A program made the position numbers and the translations under genes. The notes under the pieces are model-generated. The model saw only the letters and a list, made by a program, of their open reading frames with translations, had not been told where the DNA came from and made no database searches. Shown here piece after piece: positions 46,325 through 59,800 of a DNA stretch of 64,000 nucleotides. Source of the stretch: Rutidosis leptorrhynchoides (Eukaryota > Streptophyta > Magnoliopsida > Asterales > Asteraceae). The stretch lies in contig NC_092340.1 of assembly GCF_046630445.1 (NCBI RefSeq), positions 34,370,001-34,434,000 on the forward strand, written 5' to 3'. Position 1 is the stretch's first letter; every line of letters starts with the position of its first letter.

Positions 46325-47339
46325 TTATTGCTTTAAGTCCATATCCAGCTGCAGAGCCTCATAAAAGAGAGCTTCCTCTTTATCATTATGTAGCCTTTGA
46401 CCACTGTTATATAGATACACACCAACTTCAATGCTGAATTCCAAGGCATTGATGTAGAATTGCTGATCAAGTGGATGGTACAACAATCTGATTTGGCGTA
46501 TCCTCTCAGGTATAGCTGCTGCTCTTTGTTTAAGCAGTTCAGGAACAGTGATCTCCAACCTGTAAGCCTCTCTTTCGTATGGATTCATCTTTCTTAAGCC
46601 TGGCTCTCCTTGTGCAGCTGAATCATCTTCCCAAGTAGTGTGTTTATCATTACGTTTTGGGGAAGATGAAGGATATTTGAAGAATGATTCTACTGTGCCA
46701 GAAGGACCCACGGGTTCAAAATCAGGTTCTTCCCGTATCCTATCAAAATAAGCAAGGGTCCGGGCAGGAATTGGTGATTGAATGAAGGTTGAACTCCCCC
46801 TACTCCAGACTGTGAAATCAGCAGCATCAACAGAATCAGTATCCTGGTTAGCACCCAGCTCATCCACCTTTGCTAGGTCTTCAACACTTGTTACACCCAG
46901 TAGCACACTTTTGGCTGGGTGTTTCAGTACCAGCTGACTAATTAGTATCAGCTGGCACAACTGCCACAGTATCTTCACCAGCTGCCTCAAATAAGGGCTC
47001 TTTCTTTAGGGGCTGATTATCCTTACGGGTAGATTTTACCCTTTGTTTATCGATTAGCTTGGGTTTAGCTGGTGGTTCTTGTGTTGATACTGGTTCTTGT
47101 GGAGGCATATAGGGAGTAATAGCAAGATACTCCCCCTCAATAACATCATCATCAAGGTTGATGACTTCTGCTGGCTGTTGTGGTGCAGCTGGCTGAGAAG
47201 AAGATGCTGGTCGAGAGGATTGGCTGGTTTCTAACATAGCATCCAGCCATTTCATGAATACATCAGCTCTAACTCCTCCTGAATCAGTAGATTGCAAATA
47301 ATCTTGCATCTCTACAGGTGTCATTCTTTTAATCCTGTC
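46325..47339 (-). pseudogene. C extra ORF, segment with a frameshift
   Basis: MTPVEMQDYLQSTDSGG (47324) continues to VVPADTN, where TAG stands at a probable Gln; downstream the frame shifts by one near 46960 and resumes as SVLLGVTSVEDLAKVDELG. The later part has PYEREAYRLEITVPELLKQ and HPLDQQFYINALEFSIEV, which look folded and helical. The first part is Pro/Gln/Ser-rich. Confidence 0.55.
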
Positions 47340-47342
47340 TGC

Positions 47343-48306
47343 TCACTCAGAATACAGCTTTGCCTTCTTTTTATTATATTTCACCATGAACTTAGCATTT
47401 TGTTTTCGAGCATCTCTCTTGTATTTATTTATGATGAGCAGTTCATCATGAATATCCATCTTTTCAGGGTCTAGGCTTCTTCTATACTCAATTATGTGTC
47501 TTTTACGAGCAACATAGGCCTCCCATTTTGCATTAAAGGCATCGTTCAGTTCCTGTTGTCTCTTCTGATGCCTCTCCAATTTCCTTTTCATTTTTCTTTC
47601 GATCGTTTGAGAGATAACAAAAGATTCAGCAACAGCCAGTTCAGAAACATCACTGGGCTTACTGCCAGAACCAATATCATCCACAGATGTGGCAGACACA
47701 CTGGGTTGAGATTCACCAGCAGTCTTGACATCTGCTTCAGTATGAGCGTTGCTGGGCTTAGTGCCAGTACCTTGATCAGCACCATCACCACCATCATCAC
47801 CATATCTCCTTTGCTGCTTTGGAGCTTTTTCATGCTCATGCTCCCCCTCAGTTTGTTTTCTCTTTTTGTGCTTCTTAGATTTTTTCTCCCCCTTTTTGTC
47901 ATCAGCAGGGGCAGAAGGATGGTTTGGGGAAACATGTGCATCAAGGTCACTATCTGACTCTGGAACAGAAAAGGCAAAGTTGTTCCAGTCAGCATCAGCA
48001 GGAGATAGATGGGCACCAGGATCCACGCCATATTGTCTGAGGCATAGGTTTGAAGAACGAATTTCATTCCTTGCAACACCCATGACCATTTGATTTACAC
48101 TGGCCCTTACATCAGCTTGAAGAGCAGCCATGCGTTGCATTACCTCCACCATTTGAACATAAGCAGAGGCAGGAATCATTGTAGCCATTTGTTATTCCTG
48201 CAAATCCAACCTCTCTTATAATACCCTATTCTCCTCATTAAGAAAAAGAATCTTGCGATTAGTAGCATCAAGTTCAGCTTGAAGACGGGTAATATGATCA
48301 GCATAT
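47343..48306 (-). pseudogene. C extra ORF, Lys/Arg-rich coiled-coil segment
   Basis: After a one-base frameshift in an A run near 48325, the frame reads HIEYADHITRLQAELDATN and meets TAA at 48216-48218 and 48192-48194, both next to or in Gln contexts (VL-stop-ER, QE-stop-QM). It then opens as MATMIPASAYVQMVEVMQR for 281 codons. KKGEKKSKKHKKRKQ is a strong basic cluster, and RKMKRKLERHQKRQQELND with the following 40 residues should form a long coiled coil. It ends in TGA at 47343-47345. Confidence 0.6.
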
Positions 48307-49014
48307 TCAATATGAGAGATGATTCATTTTTTTAAGATCCTCCTCTTCTTCATGGTGTTGTAAAATGGCATCCACCGCTAGATCTACAAAAGCACATACT
48401 TGTTTGAGCTGGGCTTCAATAGTGGACGTTGTAACATTCCCAGCTCTGCGAATGGCTTCAGTCATTCGATCAGTGAGAGTATCGCGGATGGTTCTCTGGA
48501 TGTCTGGTGAGATTCTAGCTACAGTGCAATAGACAGCCAGAGTATAAATGACAGCCACCTAAGTAGGATCAAAACTACTGGTTGAGGGGCGATCACTAGC
48601 AGCTATAATAGAAGTACCTCCGTGGGGTGGTGGAGGTGGAAGGTCAGAGTCTGACTCATCACCATGATCACCACCATTTTTACCTTCACCCGAAGGTTTA
48701 GAACCACTGGTATCCTTTGCAGCATCATCATTATAATCATCACTGAGATCCACTGGTTTGTCCTTAGAGCCAGTCACATTATCATGAATGACTGGCTCGT
48801 CCTTACCAGTACCTTTATCAGCATCATCATCAGATGAAGAAGATGATGAGGAAGAAGCTGATGAATTAGAAGGCACTGGCGAATCAGGAACATTTTGCAT
48901 GACACACTTACCAGTAGCAGGATCAATGATGAACTTGAGAGGTCTCCAAGTACCAGGCCATGGAGAAGCAGCTGGAGCCATACCAAAGTAATGGTAGTAT
49001 GGCTACTCATTAAT
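48307..49014 (-). pseudogene. C extra ORF, acidic Ser/Asp linker segment
   Basis: From MAPAASPWPGTWRPLKFI (48981), through SSASSSSSSSSDDDADKG and DKPVDLSDDYNDDAAKD, to a TAG at 48559-48561 (DPT-stop-VAV), then VAVIYTLAVYCTVARIS and a helical stretch to about 48307. Two further stops at 49003-49005 and 49015-49017 precede it. Low complexity dominates, so the region is probably disordered. Confidence 0.55.
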
Positions 49015-49814
49015 TTATTGTAGAGTGGCCAGCCTCTCATATACCTCTTCACGGGCTGGTTGGTCAAGCTGAGATAGTAGTTTAGTCAGCTCCTCCGTGG
49101 GTAACTTACTAGCTGAAACTAATGCAATTTGAGGATCCATAGTCAGCTGATCCACCAGCAAGGAAATCTTGGGAGTGATAGAGGCTCCTCTGTAAATGAA
49201 TTTGGGCACAACTTCATATGGATCTGGTACCTGGCACACATACTTGGGCTTTTCACCAGAAACAGAAGCCGGAGTAGTGTCAGTAGTAGTTGTAGTAGAT
49301 GTAGCAGCATCCATAGTGGGTTCCGTAGAACCAGTAGCAGCAGTAGGTGACTGTGCAGTAGGTGAAGAAGAAGTATCTGCAGCACCTTTAAAGAAAGTAT
49401 CCGGTGTTGAATCAGAAACCTGTAGATTACCAGCAGGATCTACAGTAATAAATTGTCTCGATTGAAGATCAGCAACATCCGGAATACTAACAGAACCAGT
49501 GACATGTGCAGAATACACAGCATTTTCTGCAATAAGCTCATCAGTAAGCACCACGTCATCCTGGTCACCACTTGTAGTGATTTCCTCAGTAGCAACAGCT
49601 GGAGGAATAATAGTGGTAGAGCCAGTAACATCGGAATCAAGAATCTCCTTAACGATAGTATCAATAACTTTTTCAAGGGCAGGAGGAGGTTCCATTATCA
49701 TCTCATCAACTACTTCAGAATAAGTAGTTGAGACAGCAATACTGGGAATATGAGGCGGAATAACAGCAGCAGTAACATCAGAAACCATCTCCTCATGACC
49801 AGTAGGAACAGTTG
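49015..49814 (-). pseudogene. C extra ORF, segment just after the S insertion
   Basis: The frame is open from the S boundary (VPTGHEEMVSDVTAAVIPP) to TAA at 49015-49017. Val/Thr/Ser-rich with repeated acidic patches and SSPTAQSPTAATGS. Near the end a more ordered block reads KPKYVCQVPDPYEVVPKFIY and LDQPAREEVYERLATLQ. Taking S and one AGTTG copy away joins this frame exactly to AGST of the preceding segment. Confidence 0.6.
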
Positions 49815-50327
49815 TGTGACGACCCGGAAATTTCTGACTAAATTTAAACTTAATCTTTACATGAGTTCGACACGATAAGCAAAGTATATAATGTTGAGTC
49901 TCGAAAACTTGGAACTGTGTTCATGTATACGTTTGACCTTGACTATTCCCGACGAATCACAAACAATTGTTTGTAAATAAAATATGTATATATAGATGTA
50001 AAGTATATGTATATTAACTTAAAATTATCATTGTCATTTAAAAATATTATTATCATTACTTTTATCACTAATCTTATTATTATAGTTAGTATTATTAATA
50101 TTATTAGAAAATAATACAATTTATTATTAATATCGTTAATAATACTATTATTATCATTTTATGGTTATTTTTATTATTTAATTATTATTATTATTGTTAA
50201 TTTGATTATTAATAGTATTATTATTATTTCTATTATTAATAATATTAGTATTTTTATTAATTCTAATATTAATAAATGTATTATTATTATTATTATTATT
50301 AATGAATTTATAGTTATTTATTATTAA

Positions 50328-50457
<130 letters not shown>

Positions 50458-50695
50458 CAGTTGATGTAAATTAGTGAAGTCAGTCACATATCCCTTTCAA
50501 CCTTTACAAATTTTTGTTTCTTGATAATTATTGATATCAGTTTCGTATCAATCAAATACAGTTCATTGTCTGTGTATCATTTTTCCTTCTAATTGATTCC
50601 TCATGTCTAAATTCTATTAACCATCAAAATCAATCTTCGAAATTTAAGAATATAGGAAAGTTAGAATATATCAAGAACCACCACCAAGAACAATA

Positions 50696-50698
<3 letters not shown>

Positions 50699-50733
<35 letters not shown>
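50699..50733. repeat. (CT)n microsatellite in S
   Basis: About 17 CT units, followed by CACTTCACTTC, resembling a plant pyrimidine-rich leader inside the LTR. Confidence 0.95.
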
Positions 50734-50736
<3 letters not shown>

Positions 50737-52319
50737 TCACTTCTTTCTTCTTCGTGACCTATCTTCATCACCATGAAACCACAACCAACACTCTTGAAAT
50801 AATCACCACAACTACATCAACAAGCACTCCTTTAAGCTACCACTTTCGACTACTGAAGACAACCGGTCACCATCACCGTACCACCACCCTTCTATATATA
50901 TTTCAATGTAAGTCACAAACTATTAACCTTATATCTTTCTGTTGCAAATAGTGAATCACCACCATCATAACAACCGTCACCCATCCACCTCTAACACTAC
51001 CACCTTTGACACCGCCACTACTATTATTTTCTCTGCTACTATAAATATATTTTTGTTGTAACCCAAAACCATCACCACCATAAACCATAAACAACCATCA
51101 TCTCAACATTAAACACCACCAACTATTTCGCTTCTGTTGTGCAACATTAAAATCAGCCATCAACATTACAAACTAATTATTACTGCTCGATTAACTGTTA
51201 TAACCTTTGAGTTCCTGTTTCGTTCTAAAAACTGCACCTACATATTCTCGTTTTGCTCAGAAAAATACACCCAACACGATCGTAAACAGCCCCTGTAACC
51301 CCATGATCACTATTATATGACTTGCTATTGTTCGAAGCCTGTTTCCGCTGCTGTACTTTTCTGCCTTTCACTTGCAACTAATGATTTCATTATTTATTTT
51401 ATTATTTTTTTAACACCGACACTCTCTATACAATACCCCACTTGCCAATGTTTTAGCTAGTGGAGAAAATACTAAAGTATAATGCTATTCGATTGCTATA
51501 TCAGACGAAAATATGAGGGACAAGTCAAATTATAGTGGCCGACATTTATTACCTTTTAAATTAGTGGAGTGGTTGTTTATTTGAGGGACCAAATTCGAAT
51601 TCTCTGATTTGGAACCATACTTATGCTATACAGTTAATGACATATGATCGGTTCTAACTTGGGTCGAGAACACAATCCAACTTTGGGCTTCCAAACTACA
51701 ATTGAACTTTGATTAAACTATTTTGTGTTGTGGGCCGAGGGCCTGTTTAGACTTTCTGATTGGGTCGAACAATAATGATAATGGTGATACGAGTATGATT
51801 TAGCTTTTCATGGTCAAATTAAGGCTGCTACTTTATAATATACTTTTATATCGAAAACCCTCTTCATATATATTGATACGTGTTGTTGGTACCACATGAA
51901 CCCCACCATTCCATTGATAGGACTAAATTAAAACAAAGTAGTGGGATGTGATAATGCTAGTAGGGCCGATGTATATATAAAAAAAAGAATTGAGAATGGC
52001 TCGATTTAATCTACTAATGGGGCCATGGACTGATTTAATATTGTTAAGCTGCCAAAGTTACGATTAGAATAAGATTAAATGATGATCGAAGTTATGATAT
52101 TGATGATGGTGGACTGTTAATGATACGAGTAGAATTATGATGATCATGATAATTATTATGCTATGATAATAATTTAAAACCGAAACCCTGTTGTTGAAAA
52201 CGAATTATGAAAGGTGATGGTATTAGTTGAGGATGATGAATTGTAGTTTGAAGAAGAAGAAGAAAGAAACAGATTGAAATACGATTTATATATTGATTTT
52301 GTGAGTGAAATCAGAAATG

Positions 52320-52400
52320 GAGGGTTAGCGGATTGGTTTGTGAGTGTTATTGGGTTAGCGAGAGGTCTCAGGTTCGATTCCGGTTTAAGGGGTTCTTTTT
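52320..52400 (+). promoter_or_regulatory. tRNA-like segment with Pol III B box
   Basis: GGTTCGATTCC (about 52371-52381) matches the Pol III B-box consensus, preceded by GAGAGGTCTCA as in tRNA T arms and tRNA-derived SINE heads. A possible A-box-like TTAGCGGATTGG lies about 45 bp upstream. LTR B has a related B-box word on its minus strand near 25505-25520. It does not fold into a full tRNA by eye. Confidence 0.35.
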
Positions 52401-52720
52401 GGAAAAAGCTTTAAAGGTAGTCATTATTTATTATTATTATTATTATTTTATCATCATTAGTATTATTATTATGTCACTAGTATAGATACTAAAATTATGA
52501 TTAACATGATTAGTCATGACTATAATTATAGGTATATTATTAAGAATATAACCCTAAGTATAACATGATACATAGTAATGATAAGTATGATTAAGTATAA
52601 TCTTTGTATACATCAAACTAATATTGATAAAGATAAATATATTATTATTATTAACATTATTATTAGAATTATCATTATTTTTGTCATTATTATTTTATTT
52701 TCACTATTATTATTATTTTT

Positions 52721-52823
<103 letters not shown>

Positions 52824-53392
52824 CATTTTTATTATTACTAGTATCATTATTATTTTTATAGGAATCATATTATTATTATTATCAATATTACTACTAATAT
52901 TATTATTATTACTACAACAAAAATTTGTCATATAAGAATATAATTAACTAAACTATATTAAAATTTTTATTTATTTAAAGTACATAAAATAAATACATTT
53001 AATTAAATTATTAACGAAACATATAAATTATTAAAATAACAAATATATCACTAATAATAAAATATAAATTTGTTCGATTACCATTACATGTATTAATATA
53101 CATGATTGAATAATAGGTTCGTGAATCCGAGGCCAACCTTGCATTGTTCGGTTCAGTCGTATGCATATATTTACTTCAAAATATCGTATTGTGAGTTCAT
53201 TTGATTCCCTTTTACTCTTTACATTTTTGGGACTTAGAATACATGCGTTGTTTTTACAACTGCTTTATTAAATGCTTTTGAAATATATTTTGAACTGCGA
53301 ATACATGAAATGCTTTTCTAACTGTTTTACGAAATAGACACAAGTAATCGAAACTACATTCTATGGTTGAATTATCGAAATCGAATGTGCCC

Positions 53393-53697
53393 TTTTTATC
53401 ATGTCCGAAGTTTTCCCAGAATGATGGCGAATTTATCATGTCCGATGTTTTCCCGGAATGATGGCGAATTTATCATGTCCGATGTTTTCCCGGAATGATG
53501 GCGAATTTATAATGTCCGATGTTTTCCCATAATGATGGAGAATTTATCATGTCCGATGTTTTCCCGGAATGATGGCAATTTATCATGTCCGAAGTTTTCC
53601 CGGAATGATGGCGAATTTATCATGTGAATTTATCATGTCCGAAGTTTTCCCGGAATGATGGCAAATTTATCATGTCCGAAGTTGTCCCGGAATGATG
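53393..53697. repeat. 37-bp minisatellite, about eight copies
   Basis: The unit is TTATCATGTCCGATGTTTTC followed by CCGGAATGATGGCGAAT, with small variants and one short partial unit (53624-53636). LTR B carries only one equivalent unit, reversed, at about 23950-23985. Confidence 0.93.
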
Positions 53698-54198
53698 AGG
53701 ATATTATATATGCAATTTGTTATGGTCGATTACCAGGTGTTCAATCTATATGAATGAATTTTATGTATAATGGTTATGGGAAATGGGAATATTAAATCTG
53801 GTTGTCTATTAAAATGATGAATTTTATTGTTTACGATAAACCTATGAACTCATCAACCTTTTGGTTGACACTTTTAAGCATGTTTATTCTCAGGTATTAA
53901 AGAAATCTTCTGATGTGCATTTGCTCATTTTAGAGATATTACTATGAGTCATTCATGACGTATTTCAAAAGACGTTGCATTCGAGTCGTTGAGTTCATCA
54001 AGATTATTATTAAGTCAATTATAGTTGGATGTATTATGAAATGGTATGCATGCCGTCAACTTTCAATGTAAAGAAAGTTTGTCTTTTAAAAACGAATGCA
54101 ATGTTTGTAAAATGTATCATATAGAGGTCAAATACCTCGCAATGAAATCAACTATTGTGAATCATTTATAATCGGTATGAACGGGTCCTTTCAAGTTG

Positions 54199-55287
54199 AA
54201 CCAGCATCAACTAGATCCCTAGTGTCACCAGCAGCAGTAGAAGCAACATCACTAGTATCAGCACCACCAGTAGGCAAATCAGTAGCACCAACACCAGTAG
54301 CAGAAACAGAGAGCTCATCAGTAGAAACAATAACATTCTTCTCTTGCTCCCCTCCCGCCTGTTCATCTACCCTGCTAAGAACTGAAATAAAAGAACATTT
54401 TATATTAACAACTGTAGAACCAAATAAATTTGACTCAACAATTGCATCTGTTGTTGGTCTCTTGGGACAGACAGGTGATTTAGTCAGCCCTTTGATTGAG
54501 ACAGAGTAAGGTGTCTGTAAGTGCAGCTATGACTCTGCTGACTCATTAGCAACACATGTTGACCCAGATTGTGTAAGAGTTCTGGCTGGTAATGATGTAG
54601 GAATGTGACTCTTATCATGATCTAAGTAACATTTGGGCTGTGCAGTAGCTTGTGTTGATTCAACACAATGAGGAGCCAGCTCAAGTCTGCTTTGGGGGTC
54701 AGTTATGTTCTCTGCTGGTTGTACTGTCAGCAGAGGATATTTCTTGAAGGATAATTTTGAAAAATGTGAAAGTGCCTGGATAGAAGAGTATGGGATGCTA
54801 CTCTTCTTAACACTAGTTTTAAAACCCGTCAGCTTGAGAGTCAAGGTTGTACCTTTAACTCCACTTTCATTTTTCAAGTCAGTAGTTAAAATAGTTTTAA
54901 TTAAGTTAGAGATTTCTGCTGTTTGGTCTGGAGACGCACCAGGTTCCATAGCAGCCTTCTTTTCAGAAGCAGCACTTGAGACTGGGTCAATCTCCCTTGT
55001 GGCTTGCGTGGAGCCAGCTTTAGCACATTTGGATTTGCCTGTTACTAAGAAATAGATAAGCAACGAATTCCAATACTTAGAAGTGGGTAGTCAGTATATA
55101 AGACTAGGGCTGTTCTTTATTATCAGAGAGCACTAGATTCTAATACAACTACTGCTTTACTAGTATGTGAGACGGTGGATGTTCTAGTTGAGGTAGCTGG
55201 CTTCTTCCTACGAGTAGCTGGCTTTCACTGAGTTCCCTCCCCCTCAGATGGTGCAACACCAGAGGTAGTCGATTGTGCAACTCCACC
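54199..55287 (-). pseudogene. C extra ORF, linker segment before the S insertion
   Basis: The frame at 55063-54527 (SKCAKAGSTQATREIDPVSS, SFKKYPLLTVQPAENITDP) ends at TAG 54527-54529 (AES-stop-LHL) and continues as LHLQTPYSVSIKG to DLVDAGST at the S boundary. Between 55130 and 55063 the frame is disturbed: three stops follow SAL near 55130, and the phase changes. Ser/Thr-rich, with no folded domain recognised. Confidence 0.55.
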
Positions 55288-56164
55288 TTAAGCAGCTAGA
55301 TACTCAAGCATTGCTGGCGTCAAGGCAGCATATGGAGCAGTCAGTTTATCTTTTGGCATCCCCCCTTTGTTTAAAGGCAGGTCAAATGATTCATCAGCAA
55401 TCTGCTGGTAAGCATCACTCAGCTCGTTTTCAAACACAATTCTCAAGAACCTTGGAAAGGGGATTAAATGTGTTCTTTTGGGTGCAAGCACCATCCCCCT
55501 TAACCTCAAAAAGATTTCAGCAGCATAATCAATATTTTGGTTGAACAGCAACCCATGACCCATCTTAAGCTCAAAATCTAAGCATTGATCAAAGCTACTG
55601 AACTTCTGGCTGATGCATTGGGTCAGCAGTCCGAAGAAATAGTACCACAACAGTGGCATGTGCTTCCTTAATGGCGTGTGACCAATTGGACCAGCATATC
55701 CAATCGTTTACAGCACTTGCCTCCTGAATTCATCGCACGTTGGTGAATTAACAAATGGTCCATCTGGCAGTTGAAGGGCACGTCGAATGGCATTAACAGT
55801 GATTGAGCAATTTAGGGTTTCAGTAATCATGCCACAAATACATGGAGCACTCTGTTGAGTGGTGTCCATGGTGGCAGTGTACCAGAATCGGGCTGAGCAG
55901 GCTGGATAAAGTCGAGAAGGTACTCCAGTGATAGATCTTGCCAAAAGGCAACGCCTGATGTAGTTGATCAAAGTCTCATAGCCTATGTTGGCTTTAGACT
56001 TGGGTATGGAGAGAGCATGTGCTGCATTGCCTCTAGATAAGCGAATGAGATCATGTGCAGGTGCGTTAGTAGCATTAACAAGACTTGGATGAGGGTTGAA
56101 CATTGGTCCCTGTTCAATTGGTTCCTCCGGTGCCGGTGCAGGTTGTTATTCTGGTTGTTGTTGC

Positions 56165-56201
<37 letters not shown>

Positions 56202-56247
56202 CCTTTGGTTAGTTCTCGACGAGTGGTGATTATTATTGGTCTGCCAT
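55288..56247 (-). pseudogene. C extra ORF, N-terminal segment with poly-Gln
   Basis: The probable start is MADQ at 56247, followed at once by two TAA codons, then SPLVEN, TAA, a (CAA)n poly-Gln run (about 56160-56200) and another TAA; all four sit where Gln is plausible. From 56103 the frame is open: MFNPHPSLVNATNAPAHDLI, IGYETLINYIRRCLLAR, CSARFWYTATMD, RRALQLPDGPF. A TAA at 55708-55710 (RRQVL-stop-TIGY) precedes HMPLLWYYFFGLLTQCIS and the rest of a well-ordered domain to 55288. This is the most protein-like part of the extra ORF. The one hydrophobic stretch is too short to be a sure membrane segment. Confidence 0.6.
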
Positions 56248-56848
56248 TGAGAAGGTTGTTGAAGATGAATGTATAGATGATTTATATATTTGGGGAATTA
56301 GAGAGAATAGTGTGTTTTTGAAAGGTAAATTGAAGAGTTAATAACCGAAGGTTATTATGAGAAATGGATCGCCTTATTTAACCTTTCGGATTGGTGGAAA
56401 AAAGTGCAGGAGAGAGAAAAATGGCAACTGTCATCTGCAGGCGCATGGGCAGATGTGACAGACTGGCACGTTTTCGAGGGGACACAGACTGTTGACATGA
56501 CGTATAATCAGCTTGAACACTCATACCTCCCATTAAGCATTAAATGCAGCAGGTTTTAATTCAAAATGAAGTTAAAGACCACAAAACAAAGTTTTTAAAA
56601 ATTCTTTGTTACATTTAATATGTTATGTATTTAATTTTAAATCATTAGGAGTAAATGAGTTTTTATTTTAAGGTATCATTTAATGTTGTGAGCTATTTAT
56701 TATTTCATTTTAGACATTGAATAACCATGATATAAAAGACCTTGTTGTGTTGATTGTTTAACATGTAGGCAGTAAGTAAAGAATTTGTGACTTATTGGGT
56801 TGCCCTACATGTTGTAGAACCAGCACACCAACAAAATTGTCTTTTATT
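56248..56848. other. Non-coding gap between pol and the extra ORF of C
   Basis: 600 bp, AT-rich, with stops in all frames. On the minus strand it could hold a splice acceptor or promoter for the extra ORF, but no convincing TATA box or splice site was identified by eye. Confidence 0.5.
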
Positions 56849-59800
56849 TTAAAGTTCAAACATACTCAGCTCAGAGATGAGATAGTTAAAACGTTTCACA
56901 TCTAAAGGCTTTGTGAATAGATCTGCTAACTACTGGTCTGTTGAAATAAAATATAGCTTCACATCTCCTTTTCGAACATGATCCCTTATGAAGTGTTAAC
57001 AAACGTCAATGTGCTTTGTCCTTGAATGAATCACAAGATTGTTGGTAATAGCAATTGCACTGGTGTTGTCACAGTAGATTGGAGTTTTTGTAACATGAAC
57101 ACCATAGTCCTTCAGCTCGCTTTGCATCCATAGTACTTGAGTAGTACAACTACCAGCAGAAACATATTCTGCCTCAGCAGTGGATGTGGACACAGTATTT
57201 TTCTTTTTGCTTGTCCAGCTGACAAGTCTACCACCCAGTAACTGGCAACCACCAGTAGTACTTTTTCTGTCTATTTTACACCCTGCAAAATCAACATCTG
57301 AATACCCAATTAGTTCAAAATCCTGGTCTTTGGGATACCAAAAACCACGTTTAGCAGTACCTTTCAGATACCTAAATATCCATTTTACTGCTAGCAAATG
57401 TGACTCTTTAGGATCAGCTTGATATCTGGCACAGAGACAAGTGGCAAACATAATATCTGGTCTGCTAGCTGTGAGATAAAGTAGGGACCCAATCATACCT
57501 CTATATTCAGTGATATTGACTGGTTCACCATTGGGATCAACATCGATTTTGATATATGCTGCCATTGGAGTCCCTATATCTTTTAAACAGGTCAGAGGAA
57601 ATTTCTTTAACATATCTTTGATATATTTATCTTGACTTATAAAAACTCCATCATCAAGTTGTTTAATTTGCAATCCTAAAAAGTATTGCAAACCTCTTTG
57701 TAAGCTCATTTCATATTTCTTTGATATAAGTTTTGAAAAATCTTGACAATGTTTCTCATTTTTAGATCTATAAATAATATCATCCACGTATATCTGTACC
57801 AGCAAGAGATCACCATCTATCTCCTTTGAGAATAGAGTGGTATCAATTGTTCCAACTTTAAAACCTATACCATTGAGATACACATGAAGTGTCTCATACC
57901 ATGCTCTTGGTGACTGTTTGAGGCCATATAGAGCTTTTTTTAACTTATAGACATGGTCTGGATATTTGCTGCTTACAAAACCAGGAGGCTGTTTGACATA
58001 GACTTCTTCTTGCAGTTTCGCATTTAGAAATGCAGACTTAACATCCATCTGGAATACCCTAAAGTTCATCTTAGCAGCATATGCCAAGAACAATCTGATA
58101 GCTTTCATCCTAGCCACTGGTGCATATGTCTCTCCATAATCCAATCCTTCTTCCTGTTTGAAACCTTGAGCTATCAATCTAGCTTTATTTCTGATCACAA
58201 TCCCATCTTCATCCATCTTATTTTTGAAAACCCACTTGGTACCAATGATCTTCTTAGTTTCATCATCAGGTTTAGGTACCAATGTCCAAACCTTATTTCT
58301 ATCAAACTGGGAGATCTCTTCTTGCATAGCTCCTGCCCAGCTTGGATCTTTGATTGCTTCTTCAGGACATGTAGGTTTAATGGTAGATACAAAGTTAACA
58401 TGCATACAAAAATTGCTGGTTGCATGTCTTCTTGTTTTAACACCACTGGCCAGATTACCAATAACTTGTTCAATTGGATGCTCCTTTGTCCATCTAGTGT
58501 TATGAACAGGTGAGCTTGTTGTGGAACATACAGTATCTTGATCATCAGCTGGCTCAGAGGAATGAGCAGCAGTGGGAGACAGCTATTCATTATGAGTGTA
58601 ACCAGTACCAGCTTGAGATCCTTCGGAACCAGTAGACCTATGCTCAAGTTGTAAAACTTCAGTAGAGCCAGTAGGTCCACCTGGTTTAGACACAGATGGA
58701 ACAGAGTGTTCCATCTCATCATCAGAGAACCCAGCAACATGGATTACTGAGGAATTTGCTGCTGGTTCTTCTTCATCATATAGAGCTTGCTGAGTTGGCT
58801 CTTCAAACAGTAACTCCTCATCTTCTTGACCAGAAGATGAAGTAGGGGCAGTTTCATCAAATGTAACATTAATAGATTCTTCAAAACAACCCCTTATTTT
58901 ATTGAAAACCCTATATGCCTTTGACATGTTGGAATATCCAAGAAATATACCTTCATCAGCCTTAGCATCAAACTTGCCTAGCTGATCCCTATTGTTTAGA
59001 ATGAAACAGGGAGTGCCAAATACATGAAGAAATGAAATTGAGGGTCTTCTACCTCTGAGAACTTCATAAGCAGTTTTCTGATGTCTTTTCACTTTTAAAG
59101 ATCTATTATGGGTAAAACAAGCAGTGTTCATAGCTTCTGCCCAGTATGAATTTTTCAGCCCAGACTCAGCCAACATAGATCTTGCTGCTTCAATGAGAGT
59201 TCTGTTTCTTCTTTCTGCAACACCATTCTGTTGAGGTATTCTCACAGCAGAAAAGTTCTGTGAAATACCTTTTTCAGCACAAAATTCTTCCAATGTAGCA
59301 TTTCTGAATTCTGTACCATGATCACTTCTAAGTTGCTTCACCAATTGCCCATTCAGTAGTTCCATTCTTTTGATAAAATTGATAATTTCATCAGCAGCTT
59401 CACTCTTTTACTTCAAAAAGAATACCCAAGTGTATCTAGAGTATTCATCAACAATCACCAATGTATACTTCTTCCCACTACAGCTGGCTATATTAACATG
59501 ACCAAAAAGATCCATATGAAGTAGGTGAAACGGTTTCTCAACAAATGAAATCTACTTTGACTTAAATGAGGCATGGTGATGCTTCCCTTTTTCACATCCA
59601 AGACACAATCTGTCCTTCACATAAGACATTGTGGGTAGCCCAGACACTAAACTTTTACTAGATAATTTGTAAATATCTTTAAAGTTAAGATGTGAGAGTC
59701 TCTTGTGCCATAACCATTTGAGGTTGTCTGTTGCCTTCGAATAAAAACAAGTATCAGTTGTTGTGACTGCTGTGTTCATGTCAATTTGATACATGTTCTC

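Noticed and set aside
47496..47957. 153-codon plus-strand frame and other plus-strand frames opposite C's extra ORF
   Set aside because: They are antisense shadows of a Lys/Ser-rich coding strand and show no domain or leader.
53393..53697. CRISPR-like array
   Set aside because: The repeats are directly adjacent 37-bp units without unique spacers, inside an LTR in a plant genome: an ordinary minisatellite.
55040..55140. A short intron in the extra ORF (TTATCTATTTCTTAG as acceptor)
   Set aside because: No donor site gives an intron of normal plant length; a local frameshift and point decay explain the disturbed frame better.
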